This document shows, piece by piece, positions 25,840 to 34,654 of a stretch of DNA of 64,000 nucleotides. Position 1 is the stretch's first letter, and the number at the start of each line of letters is the position of its first letter. The stretch lies in NCBI RefSeq assembly GCF_026241895.1, contig NZ_JAPJIV010000007.1:186001-250000 (forward strand), written 5' to 3'. A model generated the notes under the pieces. It was given only the letters and a program-made list of their open reading frames with translations, was not told where the DNA came from and searched no databases. A program made the translations under genes and the position numbers. This DNA comes from Pseudomonas sp. RIT-562 (GTDB taxonomy: Bacteria; Pseudomonadota; Gammaproteobacteria; Pseudomonadales; Pseudomonadaceae).

Positions 25840-26799
25840 ATGAACCTGACTGAACCCCGCGAGCTGGCACCGCTGCTTGAAGCCTTTCTGTTGGCATCGG
25901 GAAAACCGCAATCGCTTGAGCGCCTGTTCGAACTCTTCGAAGAAGCCGAACGCCCGGAGCCACCGGTGTTCAAGAAGGCTTTGACGATTCTGGCCAAGTC
26001 CTGTGACGGGCGCGCCTTCGAGCTGAAGGAAGTCGCCTCCGGCTATCGCCTGCAGATCCGCGAAAAATTCTCGCCGTGGGTTGGCCGCCTGTGGGAAGAG
26101 CGCCCGCAGCGCTATTCCCGGGCCATGCTCGAAACCATGGCGCTGATCGCCTATCGCCAGCCGATCACCCGGGGCGAAATCGAGGACGTGCGAGGAGTGG
26201 CGGTCAACAGCCACATCGTCAAGACCTTGCTTGAGCGCGAGTGGATCCGCATCGTCGGCTACCGCGACGTGCCCGGTAAACCGGCGATGTTTGCCACCAC
26301 CAAGGCGTTTCTCGACCACTTCAACCTGAAGAACCTCGACGACCTGCCGCCCCTGGCCGAGCTGCGCGAACTGGAGCCGGACCCGGTACTCGACTTCGAC
26401 GACGCCCCCGTACCCGCCAGCCTGCAGGAGCTGGCGGACGCCAGTGCCGAGCCGGAAGAGCCGAAGGAAGAAACCAGTTTCCATACGCTGCTGCTGGAAC
26501 TGGACACGATGGAGGAGGGGCTCAAGACCGACTTCGACGACATCCTGCGCGATGGTGCAGTGACTGAGACTGAAGAAGGTCTGGATCAGCCCGAACCTGA
26601 AATCCCGGTTGAACGCCAAGTTGAGGTCGAAGCCCCAGTTGAAGCAGAGCCGGAAGACGATGTGCTGGGAATGGCCGAGGCTCGCGAGAAACTGTTGGCG
26701 GCAGTTGCTGCGCTCACCCCCGACCTGACTGATGAAGAAGCCGAAGCCCGCGCCCTGGCGGAAGCGATCGAAGCCGAACGCCGCGAATTCGAGGACTGA
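25840..26799 (+). CDS. scpB: ScpB, winged-helix partner of ScpA
   Basis: A 319-residue protein with the conserved tandem winged-helix core in the first 190 residues, including ETMALIAYRQPITRGEIEDVRGV and TLLEREWIRIVGYRDVPGKPA. The rest is a long acidic, Pro/Glu-rich tail that is longer than in Bacillus ScpB and probably disordered. It acts as a dimer on the ScpA kleisin. It follows scpA with an 11-base gap. Confidence 0.92.
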   Translation: MNLTEPRELAPLLEAFLLASGKPQSLERLFELFEEAERPEPPVFKKALTILAKSCDGRAFELKEVASGYRLQIREKFSPWVGRLWEERPQRYSRAMLETMALIAYRQPITRGEIEDVRGVAVNSHIVKTLLEREWIRIVGYRDVPGKPAMFATTKAFLDHFNLKNLDDLPPLAELRELEPDPVLDFDDAPVPASLQELADASAEPEEPKEETSFHTLLLELDTMEEGLKTDFDDILRDGAVTETEEGLDQPEPEIPVERQVEVEAPVEAEPEDDVLGMAEAREKLLAAVAALTPDLTDEEAEARALAEAIEAERREFED

Positions 26800-26809
26800 C
26801 CCCGATACC

Positions 26810-26899
26810 CCTGTAGGAGTGAGCCTGCTCGCGATGGCGTCATGACAGGCAATATTGTGTCGTCTGATACTCCATCGCGAGCAGGCTCACTCCTACAAG
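26810..26899. repeat. REPIN between scpB and the DUF1289 gene
   Basis: Inverted GTAGGAGTGAGCCTGCTCGC copies with the inner GCGATGG/CCATCGC pairing retained. It lies in the 123-base gap, ending 23 bases before the next start codon. Confidence 0.9.
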
Positions 26900-26922
26900 G
26901 GCTGGGCTAACCGGAGAACTGC

Positions 26923-27114
26923 ATGAGTTCCACCAAAGACCCCTGCATCAGCGTCTGCAAATTCACCGACGACATCTGCCTCGGCTGCGGCCGCAGCAAG
27001 CGTGAAATCAAGGCGTGGAAGAAGCTCGACAAGGTCGACAAGCGCGCCGTGCTCGCCGAAGCCGCCTTGCGCCTGATCGCGCTCGGCCCTACCGCTCGGC
27101 GCAAAAACAAATAA
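26923..27114 (+). CDS. DUF1289 small zinc-finger-like protein
   Basis: A 63-residue protein with the DUF1289 cysteine pattern PCISVCKFTDDICLGCGRSKREIKAW (Cys at about 7, 11, 19 and 22), probably a metal-binding knuckle, followed by a basic helical tail. The family is widespread in proteobacteria with unknown function. The ATG follows AACCGGAGAACTGC, a good ribosome site. Confidence 0.85.
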   Translation: MSSTKDPCISVCKFTDDICLGCGRSKREIKAWKKLDKVDKRAVLAEAALRLIALGPTARRKNK

Positions 27115-27269
27115 CCTGAGCACCGTGCGCTAGTCTCTGGTGCGTAAATCCGCGCATGCGCGTATGATTCGCGGCCCTTCGGCGATCCCTTCGCCCAAGA
27201 ACCAGATAGACCACGCTTCAGGACGCCTTCTCAGCGCTTCCTGAACAGACCACACCGGGAGGTGCCCAG

Positions 27270-28538
27270 ATGAGTATCAACGACCAGAAAGACGACCAGG
27301 AAATCGGCCCAGCAGGCGAAAAACTGCAGAAAGTCCTCGCCCGTATCGGCGTCGGCTCGCGCCGTGACGTGGAAGCCTGGATCAGCCACGGCCGCATCAA
27401 GGTCAATGGCAAAGACGCCACCCTCGGTCAGCGCGTCGACCTGCATGACGCCATCACCATTGATGGCAAGGTGATCAAGCGCGAAGAAGCCGCCGAGTCG
27501 GTTCGCCGTGTGATCATGTACAACAAGCCCGACGGTGAAATCTGCACGCGCAACGACCCGGAAGGCCGTCCAACCGTATTCGACAAGATGCCGCGCCCGA
27601 AAGAAGGTCGCTGGATCAACATCGGCCGCCTGGACATCAACACCACCGGCCTGCTGATGTTCACCACTGACGGTGAGCTGGCTAACCGCCTGATGCATCC
27701 ATCCTACGAAATGGACCGTGAATACGCGGTACGTGTGCGTGGCGAAGTGGATGACGAGATGATCGAGCGCTTGAAAGCCGGTGTTGTCCTCGAAGACGGC
27801 CCGGCCAAGTTCACCGACATCAAGCAGGCGCCCGGTGGCGAAGGTTTTAACCACTGGTATCACTGCGTGGTGATGGAAGGTCGCAACCGTGAAGTGCGTC
27901 GCCTGTGGGAATCCCAGGGCCTGGTGGTCAGCCGCCTGAAGCGTGTGCGTTTTGGTCCGGTGTTCCTCAACTCCGACCTGCCGATGGGCCGCTGGCGCGA
28001 AATGAGCCAGTACGAAGTCGACATCCTCAGTGCCGAAGTTGGCCTGACGCCTGTGGCCATGCCGCAGATGAACGCCAAGAGCAAGGACAAGCTCGAGCGT
28101 ATGCAGCGCAAGTCGTCCCGTCCAATGGGTACCACCGAGCGTGTGCGCACCCTGCGTCCAGCCGCCGGTGCCCCAGCCGCCACACCGCGTCCGGCCCGTG
28201 AGCCGCACATCGAAGGCGAACGTCCGGCCCGCAAGCCGGCGGCACCTCGCGCCGATGGCGAGCGCGGCCCACGCACTCCGCGTCCGGCCAATGGTCGTAC
28301 CGAGCGTGGCGAAGGTCGTGGTGCCCCCGCCGGTGGTCGCAGTGATCGCGGCGCACCTGCCGGTCGCGGTACGCCAGTGGCGGATCGTCCTGCGGACACC
28401 AAGCGTCCAGCCAAGCCGGCGCCGAAAAAGCGTCCTGGGATTGTCCTGGTCGACAAGGATGCACCGTCGGGCAAGCGCCGCGGCGCGCCGGCCGGTTCCG
28501 GTCAGCGTCCGGGGTTTGGGCGTCGTAAGCCGGAGTGA
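27270..28538 (+). CDS. rluB: RluB, 23S rRNA pseudouridine(2605) synthase
   Basis: A 422-residue RsuA-family pseudouridine synthase. It has an N-terminal S4 RNA-binding domain (GEKLQKVLARIGVGSRRDVEAWI at about 16-38), the catalytic segment GRLDINTTGLLMFTTDGELAN with the active Asp, and GRNREVRRLWES further on. After about residue 255 comes a long basic Ala/Pro/Arg-rich tail (repeats of RPA, GERP, GAPAG) typical of pseudomonad RluB, probably disordered and RNA-binding. A large open frame on the opposite strand is a GC-bias artefact. A terminator follows. Confidence 0.93.
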   Translation: MSINDQKDDQEIGPAGEKLQKVLARIGVGSRRDVEAWISHGRIKVNGKDATLGQRVDLHDAITIDGKVIKREEAAESVRRVIMYNKPDGEICTRNDPEGRPTVFDKMPRPKEGRWINIGRLDINTTGLLMFTTDGELANRLMHPSYEMDREYAVRVRGEVDDEMIERLKAGVVLEDGPAKFTDIKQAPGGEGFNHWYHCVVMEGRNREVRRLWESQGLVVSRLKRVRFGPVFLNSDLPMGRWREMSQYEVDILSAEVGLTPVAMPQMNAKSKDKLERMQRKSSRPMGTTERVRTLRPAAGAPAATPRPAREPHIEGERPARKPAAPRADGERGPRTPRPANGRTERGEGRGAPAGGRSDRGAPAGRGTPVADRPADTKRPAKPAPKKRPGIVLVDKDAPSGKRRGAPAGSGQRPGFGRRKPE

Positions 28539-28576
28539 GGCAGTTGTAAGCTTCGAGCTTTGAGCTGCAAGTAAAA

Positions 28577-28606
28577 GCGCCATCCTTCGGGGTGGCGTTT
28601 TTTTTT
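28577..28606 (+). terminator. Rho-independent terminator of rluB
   Basis: GCGCCATCC, TTCGG loop and GGTGGCG form a stem followed by nine or more T residues, 40 bases after the rluB stop. Confidence 0.85.
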
Positions 28607-28639
28607 GGCTGGCTCAAATGCTCAGGCGCCTGGCAGTCA

Positions 28640-28740
28640 GCCTTCGCGAGCAAGCCCGCTCCCACCGGGGATTTGCGGTGGTATGAAAAATCTGGCCATA
28701 CCCCATATCACCTGTGGGAGCGGGCTTGCTCGCGAAGGGG
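28640..28740. repeat. REPIN of the GGGAGCGGGCTTGCTCGCGAAGG subtype
   Basis: CCTTCGCGAGCAAGCCCGCT (from 28641) and AGCGGGCTTGCTCGCGAAGG (to 28738) are inverted in the opposite orientation to the usual REPINs here, with the TCGCGA ends pointing outward. It lies in the 870-base gap between rluB and the permease gene. Confidence 0.85.
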
Positions 28741-28971
28741 CCAATGAGAGCACCCTTGAAGGTGGCCTGGAAATCCCTCGTTACGGCTTGTAAAGCAATC
28801 CTGACGAATCAGGCACTGCTTCAACGATCTTTCACCTGGTGTAAGGAAATCCTTCCGCCAATCTCCTTCGCGCCGCGCTCCCAGCCCTCTATCCCGCTTG
28901 TTTCAACCTCCATAGCAGGATCATATGCGCCCCATGCCTGCCGTGCAGGTGCATAAAAACAAGGAGGCGCA

Positions 28972-29118
28972 ATGAACGCCGTGACCCAACTCCACCTCTC
29001 TGCGTGGCGCGATTTTCCCGTCGCTCCCGTCGTAGACCTGCAAAGGTCTGACTCAATTTTTGCAGCCGCCCGGCACTCCCGGGGCGGACACAGGCAATCC
29101 CGGCAAATGACGCGCTGA
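28972..29118 (+). CDS. Candidate small protein of 48 residues with a strong ribosome binding site
   Basis: A short reading frame (MNAVTQLHLSAWRDFPV...) that is preceded by AAGGAGG five bases before its ATG, the best Shine-Dalgarno match in this gap. The product is basic at its end, has one tryptophan and no recognised domain. A small inverted repeat CCTGC-CGT-GCAGG sits just upstream (about 28936-28948). It could be a real small protein, a regulatory leader or a decayed gene remnant. I do not recognise it. Confidence 0.4.
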   Translation: MNAVTQLHLSAWRDFPVAPVVDLQRSDSIFAAARHSRGGHRQSRQMTR

Positions 29119-29128
29119 TCCAGCGGGT

Positions 29129-29157
29129 CTGGCAGCAGGGGGTTACAGGTGTACAAT
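29129..29157 (+). promoter_or_regulatory. Possible sigma-70 promoter of the permease transcript
   Basis: CTGGCA (29129-29134) and TACAAT (29152-29157) with 17 bases between them. If used, the leader before the permease start is about 240 bases long and contains the short ORF at 29286. Confidence 0.4.
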
Positions 29158-29285
29158 GCGCCGCGTTTTAACTGTGACTTCCTGCGCACCAGCGCAAACC
29201 TCAGGGCTACCCGCCTTGTTCACTCCGTTGCGCCACAAGCGCGTCGGGTTCGATTTCGTCACAGATAAAAACAAACAGGTGACGC

Positions 29286-29348
29286 ATGAACGTTGTAAAT
29301 ACGCTGAACTCCTGGTGCTTGCGCTGGGGTTTGATCGGCGCTGCTTGA
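29286..29348 (+). CDS. Putative 20-residue leader peptide upstream of the aromatic amino acid permease
   Basis: ATG at 29286 follows an AGGTG-type ribosome site (about 29277-29281) and opens a 20-codon frame that ends with TGA at 29346-29348. The peptide reads MNVVNTLNSWCLRWGLIGAA and contains two Trp codons (10 and 14), in line with a possible tryptophan-sensing leader. It ends 60 bases before the permease start. No obvious terminator/antiterminator pair was found after it, so the regulatory idea is inference. Confidence 0.45.
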   Translation: MNVVNTLNSWCLRWGLIGAA

Positions 29349-29408
29349 AATCGCAACCCGAGCAGCACGTCTACTGAACATCATCAAACCTTGCGTGAGA
29401 CCCTTTTC

Positions 29409-30821
29409 ATGAGTGGACAAAACTCGCATTCAGGCGAGCTGAAACGCGGCCTGAAAAATCGCCACATTCAACTGATCGCCCTCGGTGGCGCGATCGGTAC
29501 CGGACTGTTCCTCGGCTCGGCCGGGGTGCTTAAATCCGCCGGCCCGTCGATGATCCTCGGCTACGCCATCTGCGGCTTCATCGCCTTCATGATCATGCGC
29601 CAGCTTGGCGAAATGATCGTCGAAGAGCCGGTCGCTGGATCCTTCAGCCACTTTGCGCATAAGTATTGGGGTGGTTTCGCTGGGTTCCTGTCGGGCTGGA
29701 ACTGCTGGATTCTGTACATCCTGGTGGGCATGTCGGAGCTGACTGCGGTCGGCAAGTACATCCACTATTGGGCGCCGGATATCCCGACCTGGGTCTCGGC
29801 TGCCGGCTTCTTCATTCTGATCAACCTGATCAACCTGGCGAACGTCAAGGTGTTCGGCGAGGCCGAGTTCTGGTTCGCGATCATCAAGGTCGTAGCGATC
29901 GTCGGCATGATCGCACTGGGCAGCTACCTGCTGGTCAGCGGCAATGGTGGGCCGCAAGCGTCGGTGAGCAACCTGTGGTCCCACGGCGGCTTCTTCCCGA
30001 ACGGCGTCAGCGGCCTGGTGATGGCCATGGCGATCATCATGTTCTCCTTCGGTGGCCTGGAAATGCTCGGCTTCACCGCAGCGGAAGCAGACAAGCCGAA
30101 AACCGTGATCCCGAAAGCCATCAACCAGGTGATCTACCGGATCCTGATTTTCTACATCGGCGCACTGGTGATCCTGCTCTCGTTGACGCCATGGGACAGC
30201 CTGCTGGAAACTCTGAACGCCTCGGGCGATTCCTACAGCGGCAGCCCGTTCGTGCAAGTGTTTTCGATGCTGGGCAGCAACACCGCTGCGCACATCCTAA
30301 ACTTCGTGGTGTTGACGGCGGCATTGTCGGTGTACAACAGCGGCACCTACTGCAACAGCCGCATGCTGCTGGGCATGGCCGAGCAGGGCGATGCCCCGAA
30401 AGCCTTGGCAAAGATCGACAAGCGCGGCGTGCCGGTGCGTTCGATCCTGGCTTCGGCGGCGGTCACGCTGATCGCGGTGTTGCTCAATTACCTGATCCCG
30501 CACAGCGCGCTTGAGCTGCTGATGTCGCTGGTGGTGGCTACCCTGGTGATCAACTGGGCGATGATCAGCTTCTCGCACTTCAAGTTCCGCCAGCACATGA
30601 ACAAGACCCACCAGACACCGCTGTTCAAGGCGCTGTGGTACCCGTACGGCAACTACATCTGCCTGGCGTTCGTGGTGTTCATCCTTGGCGTGATGCTGTT
30701 GATTCCGGGCATCCAGGTCTCGGTGTATGCGATTCCAGTGTGGCTGGCCTTCATGTGGATCTGCTACGGCATCAAGAACAAGCGCAGCGCGCGTCACGGG
30801 CTGCAGCCAGCGGTGAAGTAA
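29409..30821 (+). CDS. aroP: AroP-like aromatic amino acid permease (APC family)
   Basis: A 470-residue, 12-helix amino acid:proton symporter. The N-terminal motif LKRGLKNRHIQLIALGGAIGTGLF at about 11-34 and the EEPVAGSFSHFAHKYWG segment near 78-94 closely follow E. coli AroP. FSFGGLEMLGFTAAEADKP is the conserved loop before helix 7. It most likely imports Phe, Tyr and Trp. The phhABC catabolic genes lie only 4 kb downstream, which fits. Start ATG 29409 (MSGQNS) was preferred to the in-frame start at 29391 because it matches family N-termini. The ribosome site is weak. Confidence 0.87.
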   Translation: MSGQNSHSGELKRGLKNRHIQLIALGGAIGTGLFLGSAGVLKSAGPSMILGYAICGFIAFMIMRQLGEMIVEEPVAGSFSHFAHKYWGGFAGFLSGWNCWILYILVGMSELTAVGKYIHYWAPDIPTWVSAAGFFILINLINLANVKVFGEAEFWFAIIKVVAIVGMIALGSYLLVSGNGGPQASVSNLWSHGGFFPNGVSGLVMAMAIIMFSFGGLEMLGFTAAEADKPKTVIPKAINQVIYRILIFYIGALVILLSLTPWDSLLETLNASGDSYSGSPFVQVFSMLGSNTAAHILNFVVLTAALSVYNSGTYCNSRMLLGMAEQGDAPKALAKIDKRGVPVRSILASAAVTLIAVLLNYLIPHSALELLMSLVVATLVINWAMISFSHFKFRQHMNKTHQTPLFKALWYPYGNYICLAFVVFILGVMLLIPGIQVSVYAIPVWLAFMWICYGIKNKRSARHGLQPAVK

Positions 30822-30840
30822 CGCAGTTCGCGGAAACAAC

Positions 30841-30872
30841 AAACCCGGCCATGTGCCGGGTTTATTGTTTTG
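30841..30872 (+). terminator. Rho-independent terminator of the permease gene
   Basis: AAACCCGGC, loop CATGT, GCCGGGTTT, followed by ATTGTTTT, 20 bases after the stop codon. Confidence 0.85.
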
Positions 30873-30914
30873 TGACCTGCGCAGATCTCCTGTGAAAGCA
30901 AGCCTGTTGGGGAT

Positions 30915-31013
30915 CCCCTGTGGGAGCAAGGCTTGCCCGCGATGAACGATGACGCGGTCTAACCTGTAGAACGCGGCGCCTCAATCGCGGGCAAGCCTTG
31001 CTCCCACAGGGGA
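30915..31013. repeat. REPIN of the GGGAGCAAGGCTTGCCCGCGA subtype
   Basis: Inverted copies at the two ends with CCCCTGTGGGAGCAAGGC on the left and GCCTTGCTCCCACAGGGG on the right. The same subtype occurs at 57192-57279. Confidence 0.9.
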
Positions 31014-31077
31014 TTTTCGGCGTTCTGAAGATCGCATTCGCGGTATCCTGCACGCTCTGAATACGGACGCTTTTTCC

Positions 31078-31491
31078 ATGCTGGTGATTTCCAACAACGT
31101 GCACCTGCCGGATGCCGAGATCGAGTTGACGGCCATTCGCGCCCAGGGCGCCGGTGGGCAGAACGTCAACAAGGTCTCCAGCGCCATGCACCTGCGCTTT
31201 GACATTCGCGCCTCGTCATTGCCCGAGTTCTACAAGGAGCGGCTGCTGGCGCTGCGCGACAGTCGGATTACCAGCGACGGCGTGTTGATCATCAAGGCCC
31301 AGCAATACCGCACCCAGGAAGCCAATCGCGCCGACGCCCTGGAGCGCCTGACCGAGCTGATCCTCAGCGCCACCAAGGTCGAGAAGAAACGCCGCCCGAC
31401 CAAGCCGACCCTGGGCTCGAAGAAGCGCCGCCTCGAATCCAAGACCAAGCGCGGCAGCATCAAGGCCGGGCGCGGCAAGGTCGATTTCTAG
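31078..31491 (+). CDS. arfB: ArfB (YaeJ), ribosome-rescue peptidyl-tRNA hydrolase
   Basis: A 137-residue release-factor homologue that frees ribosomes stalled without a stop codon. It has the catalytic GGQ at residues 26-28 ([23 protein letters not shown]) and the essential basic C-terminal tail ([32 protein letters not shown]) that enters the mRNA channel. The last four bases overlap the end of the convergent MFS gene. Confidence 0.95.
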   Translation: MLVISNNVHLPDAEIELTAIRAQGAGGQNVNKVSSAMHLRFDIRASSLPEFYKERLLALRDSRITSDGVLIIKAQQYRTQEANRADALERLTELILSATKVEKKRRPTKPTLGSKKRRLESKTKRGSIKAGRGKVDF

Positions 31492-32687
31492 CCGGCGTCC
31501 CGCTGCTCCCGGTATCTCGGCGCCTGGCGGTATAGATAGACACTCAGGCCCAGGCCGCTGAGGGCGGCGACAGCGGCGAACAGGAAGATCGAGGCAAAGC
31601 CGAAACCTGCGGCGATGGCACCCGCCAGCGGTCCGGTAATCCCCAGGGACAGGTCGATAAATAGCGAATAGGCCCCGACTGCCGCCCCGCGGCTGGAAGC
31701 CGGCACCAGGTTCACCGCTTCCACACCGAGCGCCGGAAACACCAGGGAAAAGCCAAAGCCGCTCAAGGCCGCGCCGGCCAAAGCCCAGTGCGCATCGGGT
31801 GCCAGCCACAGCAGCAGTAAGCCCAGCGTCTCCACCGACAGGCAGGCGATCGCCACACGGAAGCCCCCGAGGCGGTTGATCAGGTTGCCGAACAGCAGGC
31901 GCGCGCCGATGAAGCTGGCGCCGAACAGGCTCAGGCACAGTACGGCGTTGTCCCAATTTTGCGTGGCGTAATACAGGGTGATGAAGGTGGCGATAGTGCC
32001 AAACCCGATGGAACCCAGCGCGAGGCCGCAGCCGTGGGGCAGCACCCGACCCAGCACGTGCATGAACGGCAAGCGCTCGCCGACCACGATCGGCGCAGCG
32101 GTCTTGGGCCAGGCCAGGGCCAGGCCGATCACCGCCAGCAGCACGATGCTTACGCCCATGCTCCATAAGCCCAACTCCCTCACCAGCAGCACACCCAGCG
32201 GCGCGCCGACGGCCAGTGCGCCGTAACTGGCAATACCGTTCCAGGAGATCACTTTGGCAGTGTTCGCCGCGCCGACACGGCCGATGCCCCAACCGATCGA
32301 ACCGGAGCCGACCAGGCTTTCCGCGCTGCCGAGCACCAGGCGGCCGATCAGCAGGCTGATCAGGCTGAACATGGGCAAGCTCTGGGTCCAGGCTGAAATC
32401 AGCATGAAAACACCACTCAGGCCGCAACCCGCGAGGCCGTACATCACCGCCAGCTTGCTGCCCTTGTTGTCGATGATCTTGCCGGCGTAGGGGCGGCTCA
32501 GCAGGGTGGCCAGGTATTGCACGCTGATCACCAGGCCGGCGATCACCGCGCCGAAACCCAGGTCGCTGTGGACGTAGCCCGGCAACACCGCCAGGGGAAT
32601 GCCGATGTTCAGGTAGCCAATGAAGGTGAAGAGGACGATGGACACAACTTGCAGCGTGACCGCCAAGGGGCGCTGGTTTTCAGACAT
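31488..32687 (-). CDS. MFS transporter (YhhS/UPF0226-like)
   Basis: A 399-residue, 12-helix major facilitator protein. The motif-A region between helices 2 and 3 reads [21 protein letters not shown]. The [19 protein letters not shown] segment is typical of the YhhS-like group. Possible substrates include small metabolites or drugs, but nothing in the sequence decides. It is convergent with arfB (4-base overlap) and divergent from nothing nearby. Confidence 0.85.
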   Translation of the reverse strand: MSENQRPLAVTLQVVSIVLFTFIGYLNIGIPLAVLPGYVHSDLGFGAVIAGLVISVQYLATLLSRPYAGKIIDNKGSKLAVMYGLAGCGLSGVFMLISAWTQSLPMFSLISLLIGRLVLGSAESLVGSGSIGWGIGRVGAANTAKVISWNGIASYGALAVGAPLGVLLVRELGLWSMGVSIVLLAVIGLALAWPKTAAPIVVGERLPFMHVLGRVLPHGCGLALGSIGFGTIATFITLYYATQNWDNAVLCLSLFGASFIGARLLFGNLINRLGGFRVAIACLSVETLGLLLLWLAPDAHWALAGAALSGFGFSLVFPALGVEAVNLVPASSRGAAVGAYSLFIDLSLGITGPLAGAIAAGFGFASIFLFAAVAALSGLGLSVYLYRQAPRYREQRDAG

Positions 32688-32786
32688 GAGTAAAGGTCCA
32701 CGGCAAAGCAGGATAGATAGGCTGCTTATGATAGCGGTGGGAGGGCAGGCAGGTCGTGAAAAAGTAAAACTATTTGCCGAGTGGGA

Positions 32787-32972
32787 TCAAATCGGTTTGG
32801 CGGGGGCAACCAGTTGAGTCGTGACCAGAGCGGCCAGGGCGTTTTCCTGGGTACCGAAACGGGCGAGCAGGGCAGCTTGTTTTTCCGGGGAGAGGCGATT
32901 CCAGATATCGATCATCTTCTCGGCGGTGCCGATCAGGACGCTGGCCTGGTTATCGGTGAAGTCGTCATTCAT
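32787..32972 (-). CDS. Small conserved hypothetical protein (61 residues)
   Basis: An acidic-to-neutral helical protein starting MNDDFTDNQASVLIGTAEKM, with a later stretch of LSPEKQAALLARFGTQENALAAL. It reads like a small, mostly alpha-helical protein. I believe it is conserved in Pseudomonas but do not recognise a family. The start is uncertain: a TTG four codons upstream is also possible and the ribosome site is weak. Confidence 0.55.
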   Translation of the reverse strand: MNDDFTDNQASVLIGTAEKMIDIWNRLSPEKQAALLARFGTQENALAALVTTQLVAPAKPI

Positions 32973-33046
32973 GCTGGGGCTCAAGGTTCAGGCGGTGTGG
33001 AAAGCGCATGTTAGCGCTTTCCACACGGTCTGGCATTGCGGGTGTC

Positions 33047-33178
33047 TCAGTCTTCGCTGTCAGCCTGGCGACTGTCAGATGCTTCTTTCGGCTCGGGCTG
33101 TTGGGCGCCGGCTTGCTGCGTGGTTGTCTGCTCAGTTTCGTGCAGGCTTGGGAAGGGGAGATTAGGGATCTCGTGCAT
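33047..33178 (-). CDS. Small hydrophilic hypothetical protein (43 residues)
   Basis: Starts MHEIPNLPFPSLHETEQ and is otherwise rich in Q, E, S and D (about residues 17-43), probably disordered. A GAGGAG ribosome site lies about 9 bases before the ATG, the main support for translation. The frame is open further upstream without support. Function unknown. Confidence 0.5.
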   Translation of the reverse strand: MHEIPNLPFPSLHETEQTTTQQAGAQQPEPKEASDSRQADSED

Positions 33179-33348
33179 GATTCGCGCTCCTCGCAAAGTC
33201 TGTTGATAGATCTGGTAGATCCGCGCTTTTACAAAGCCTGGGCAGGATACAGCAGGAGAAATGACAATTAGAGTTTTATCTGGGATTTCTGCGACAGATG
33301 GCCGCACCTCGAGATTTGACCAGGGATCAAATCCACAAGGAGATTCCT

Positions 33349-33440
33349 TGTGGGAGCGGGCTTGCTCGCGAAGGCGATAGGTCAGGCAACTGAGATGTCG
33401 ACTGACCCACCGCTTTCGCGAGCAAGCCCGCTCCCACAGG
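33349..33440. repeat. REPIN of the GGGAGCGGGCTTGCTCGCGAAGG subtype
   Basis: TTGTGGGAGCGGGCTTGCTC on the left and GAGCAAGCCCGCTCCCACA on the right, just past the 3' end of phhC. Confidence 0.92.
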
Positions 33441-33460
33441 GGTGGTGGCAGTGGCTGAGA

Positions 33461-34654
33461 TTACTTACAGACCTGGGCGATTGCCTCGGCCAGCAAGTCC
33501 AGGCGTGTTGCATCGATGCCCGCCACGTTCGCCCGGCCGGTGCCGACCATGTAGACGCTGTGGTGATCACGCAAATTCTTCACCTGCTCCGGCGACAGGC
33601 CGGTGTAGGAGAACATGCCGCGCTGCACACCGATGTGGGCAAAACGCTCGCGCAAACCGTGCGGTTCGAGTGCTTCGACCAGGCCGCTGCGTAACTGCGC
33701 GATGCGCAGGCGCATGGCTTCCACTTCGTCGGCCCACAGGCTTTTCAGCTCCGGGTCGCCCAGGATGGTCGCCACGACGGCGGCGCCATGATCCGGCGGA
33801 GTCGACCACAGGTTGCGGGCAATGTTGGCCAGCTGGCTGCGAATATCCACCAGCTTCTCGGCGTTTTTCGCGCAAACAATCAGCGCGCCCGTACGATCGC
33901 GGTACAGGCCGAAATTCTTCGAGCACGAACTGGTGATCAGCACTTCCGGCAACTCGGCGGCGAACAGCCGGGTCGACCAGGCATCCTGCTCCAGGCCATC
34001 ACCAAAACCCTGGTAGGCGAAGTCGATCAGCGGCAGCAGATCGCGGCTGCGCACGATGTCCAGCACCCGACGCCAGTCGTCATGGGACAGGTCAAAACCG
34101 GTGGGGTTGTGGCAGCAGGCATGCAGCAGCACTACGTCGCCGTTGGGCACTTCACTGAGAACCGCGAGCATGGCTTCGACGTCGAGACGGTTATCGCTGC
34201 CGACGTAAGGGTAGTGGCTGACCTTGACCCCGGCTGCGGCGAAAATCGTTTCGTGGATCGGCCAGGTAGGGTTGCTCAACCACACGCCACGGCCCGGCAG
34301 GCACTGGGCGATGAAGTCGGCGCTGAGGCGCAGTGCACCGGTGCCGCCTGGAGTCTGGGTCGCGCCCGCGCGCTGCTCGGCGATCAACCGGGAGTCGGCG
34401 CCCAGCACCAGCTCGTTGATCACCTTGCCGAACGCCGGCTCGCCATGGCCACCGATGTAAGTCTTGGTGGATTGCTTGTCGACCAGTCGCGCCTCGGCGA
34501 GTTTTACCGCTTGCGGAATCGGCGTCAGGCCGTGAGCGTCTTTATAGACGCCCACGCCGAGGTCGAATTTGCGCGGGTTCGGATCCTGCGCATACGCGTC
34601 CATCAACCCCAGGATCGGATCGCCGGGTACTCGGCCGATCGAGTCGAAATGCAT
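33461..34654 (-). CDS. phhC: PhhC, aromatic amino acid aminotransferase
   Basis: A 397-residue class I PLP aminotransferase that converts tyrosine and phenylalanine to their keto acids in catabolism. Key residues: the PLP lysine Lys246 (SSCSKNFGLYRDR), Asn and Tyr in CCHNPTGFDLS and DFAYQGFG, and substrate-binding Arg in GTGRANVAGI near the end. The frame continues 39 codons upstream into phhB, but the ATG at 34654 ([14 protein letters not shown]) is the family start. It overlaps the phhB stop by one base (TAATG), so translation is coupled. Confidence 0.93.
   Translation of the reverse strand: MHFDSIGRVPGDPILGLMDAYAQDPNPRKFDLGVGVYKDAHGLTPIPQAVKLAEARLVDKQSTKTYIGGHGEPAFGKVINELVLGADSRLIAEQRAGATQTPGGTGALRLSADFIAQCLPGRGVWLSNPTWPIHETIFAAAGVKVSHYPYVGSDNRLDVEAMLAVLSEVPNGDVVLLHACCHNPTGFDLSHDDWRRVLDIVRSRDLLPLIDFAYQGFGDGLEQDAWSTRLFAAELPEVLITSSCSKNFGLYRDRTGALIVCAKNAEKLVDIRSQLANIARNLWSTPPDHGAAVVATILGDPELKSLWADEVEAMRLRIAQLRSGLVEALEPHGLRERFAHIGVQRGMFSYTGLSPEQVKNLRDHHSVYMVGTGRANVAGIDATRLDLLAEAIAQVCK

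Noticed and set aside
27231..28583. Open frame of 450 codons on the minus strand opposite rluB
   Set aside because: Threonine/arginine-rich shadow of the repetitive RluB tail; no domain and no upstream signals.
29156..29377. A 73-codon frame in the permease leader
   Set aside because: It begins on the predicted -10 box, lacks a ribosome site and overlaps the better supported 20-codon leader in another frame.
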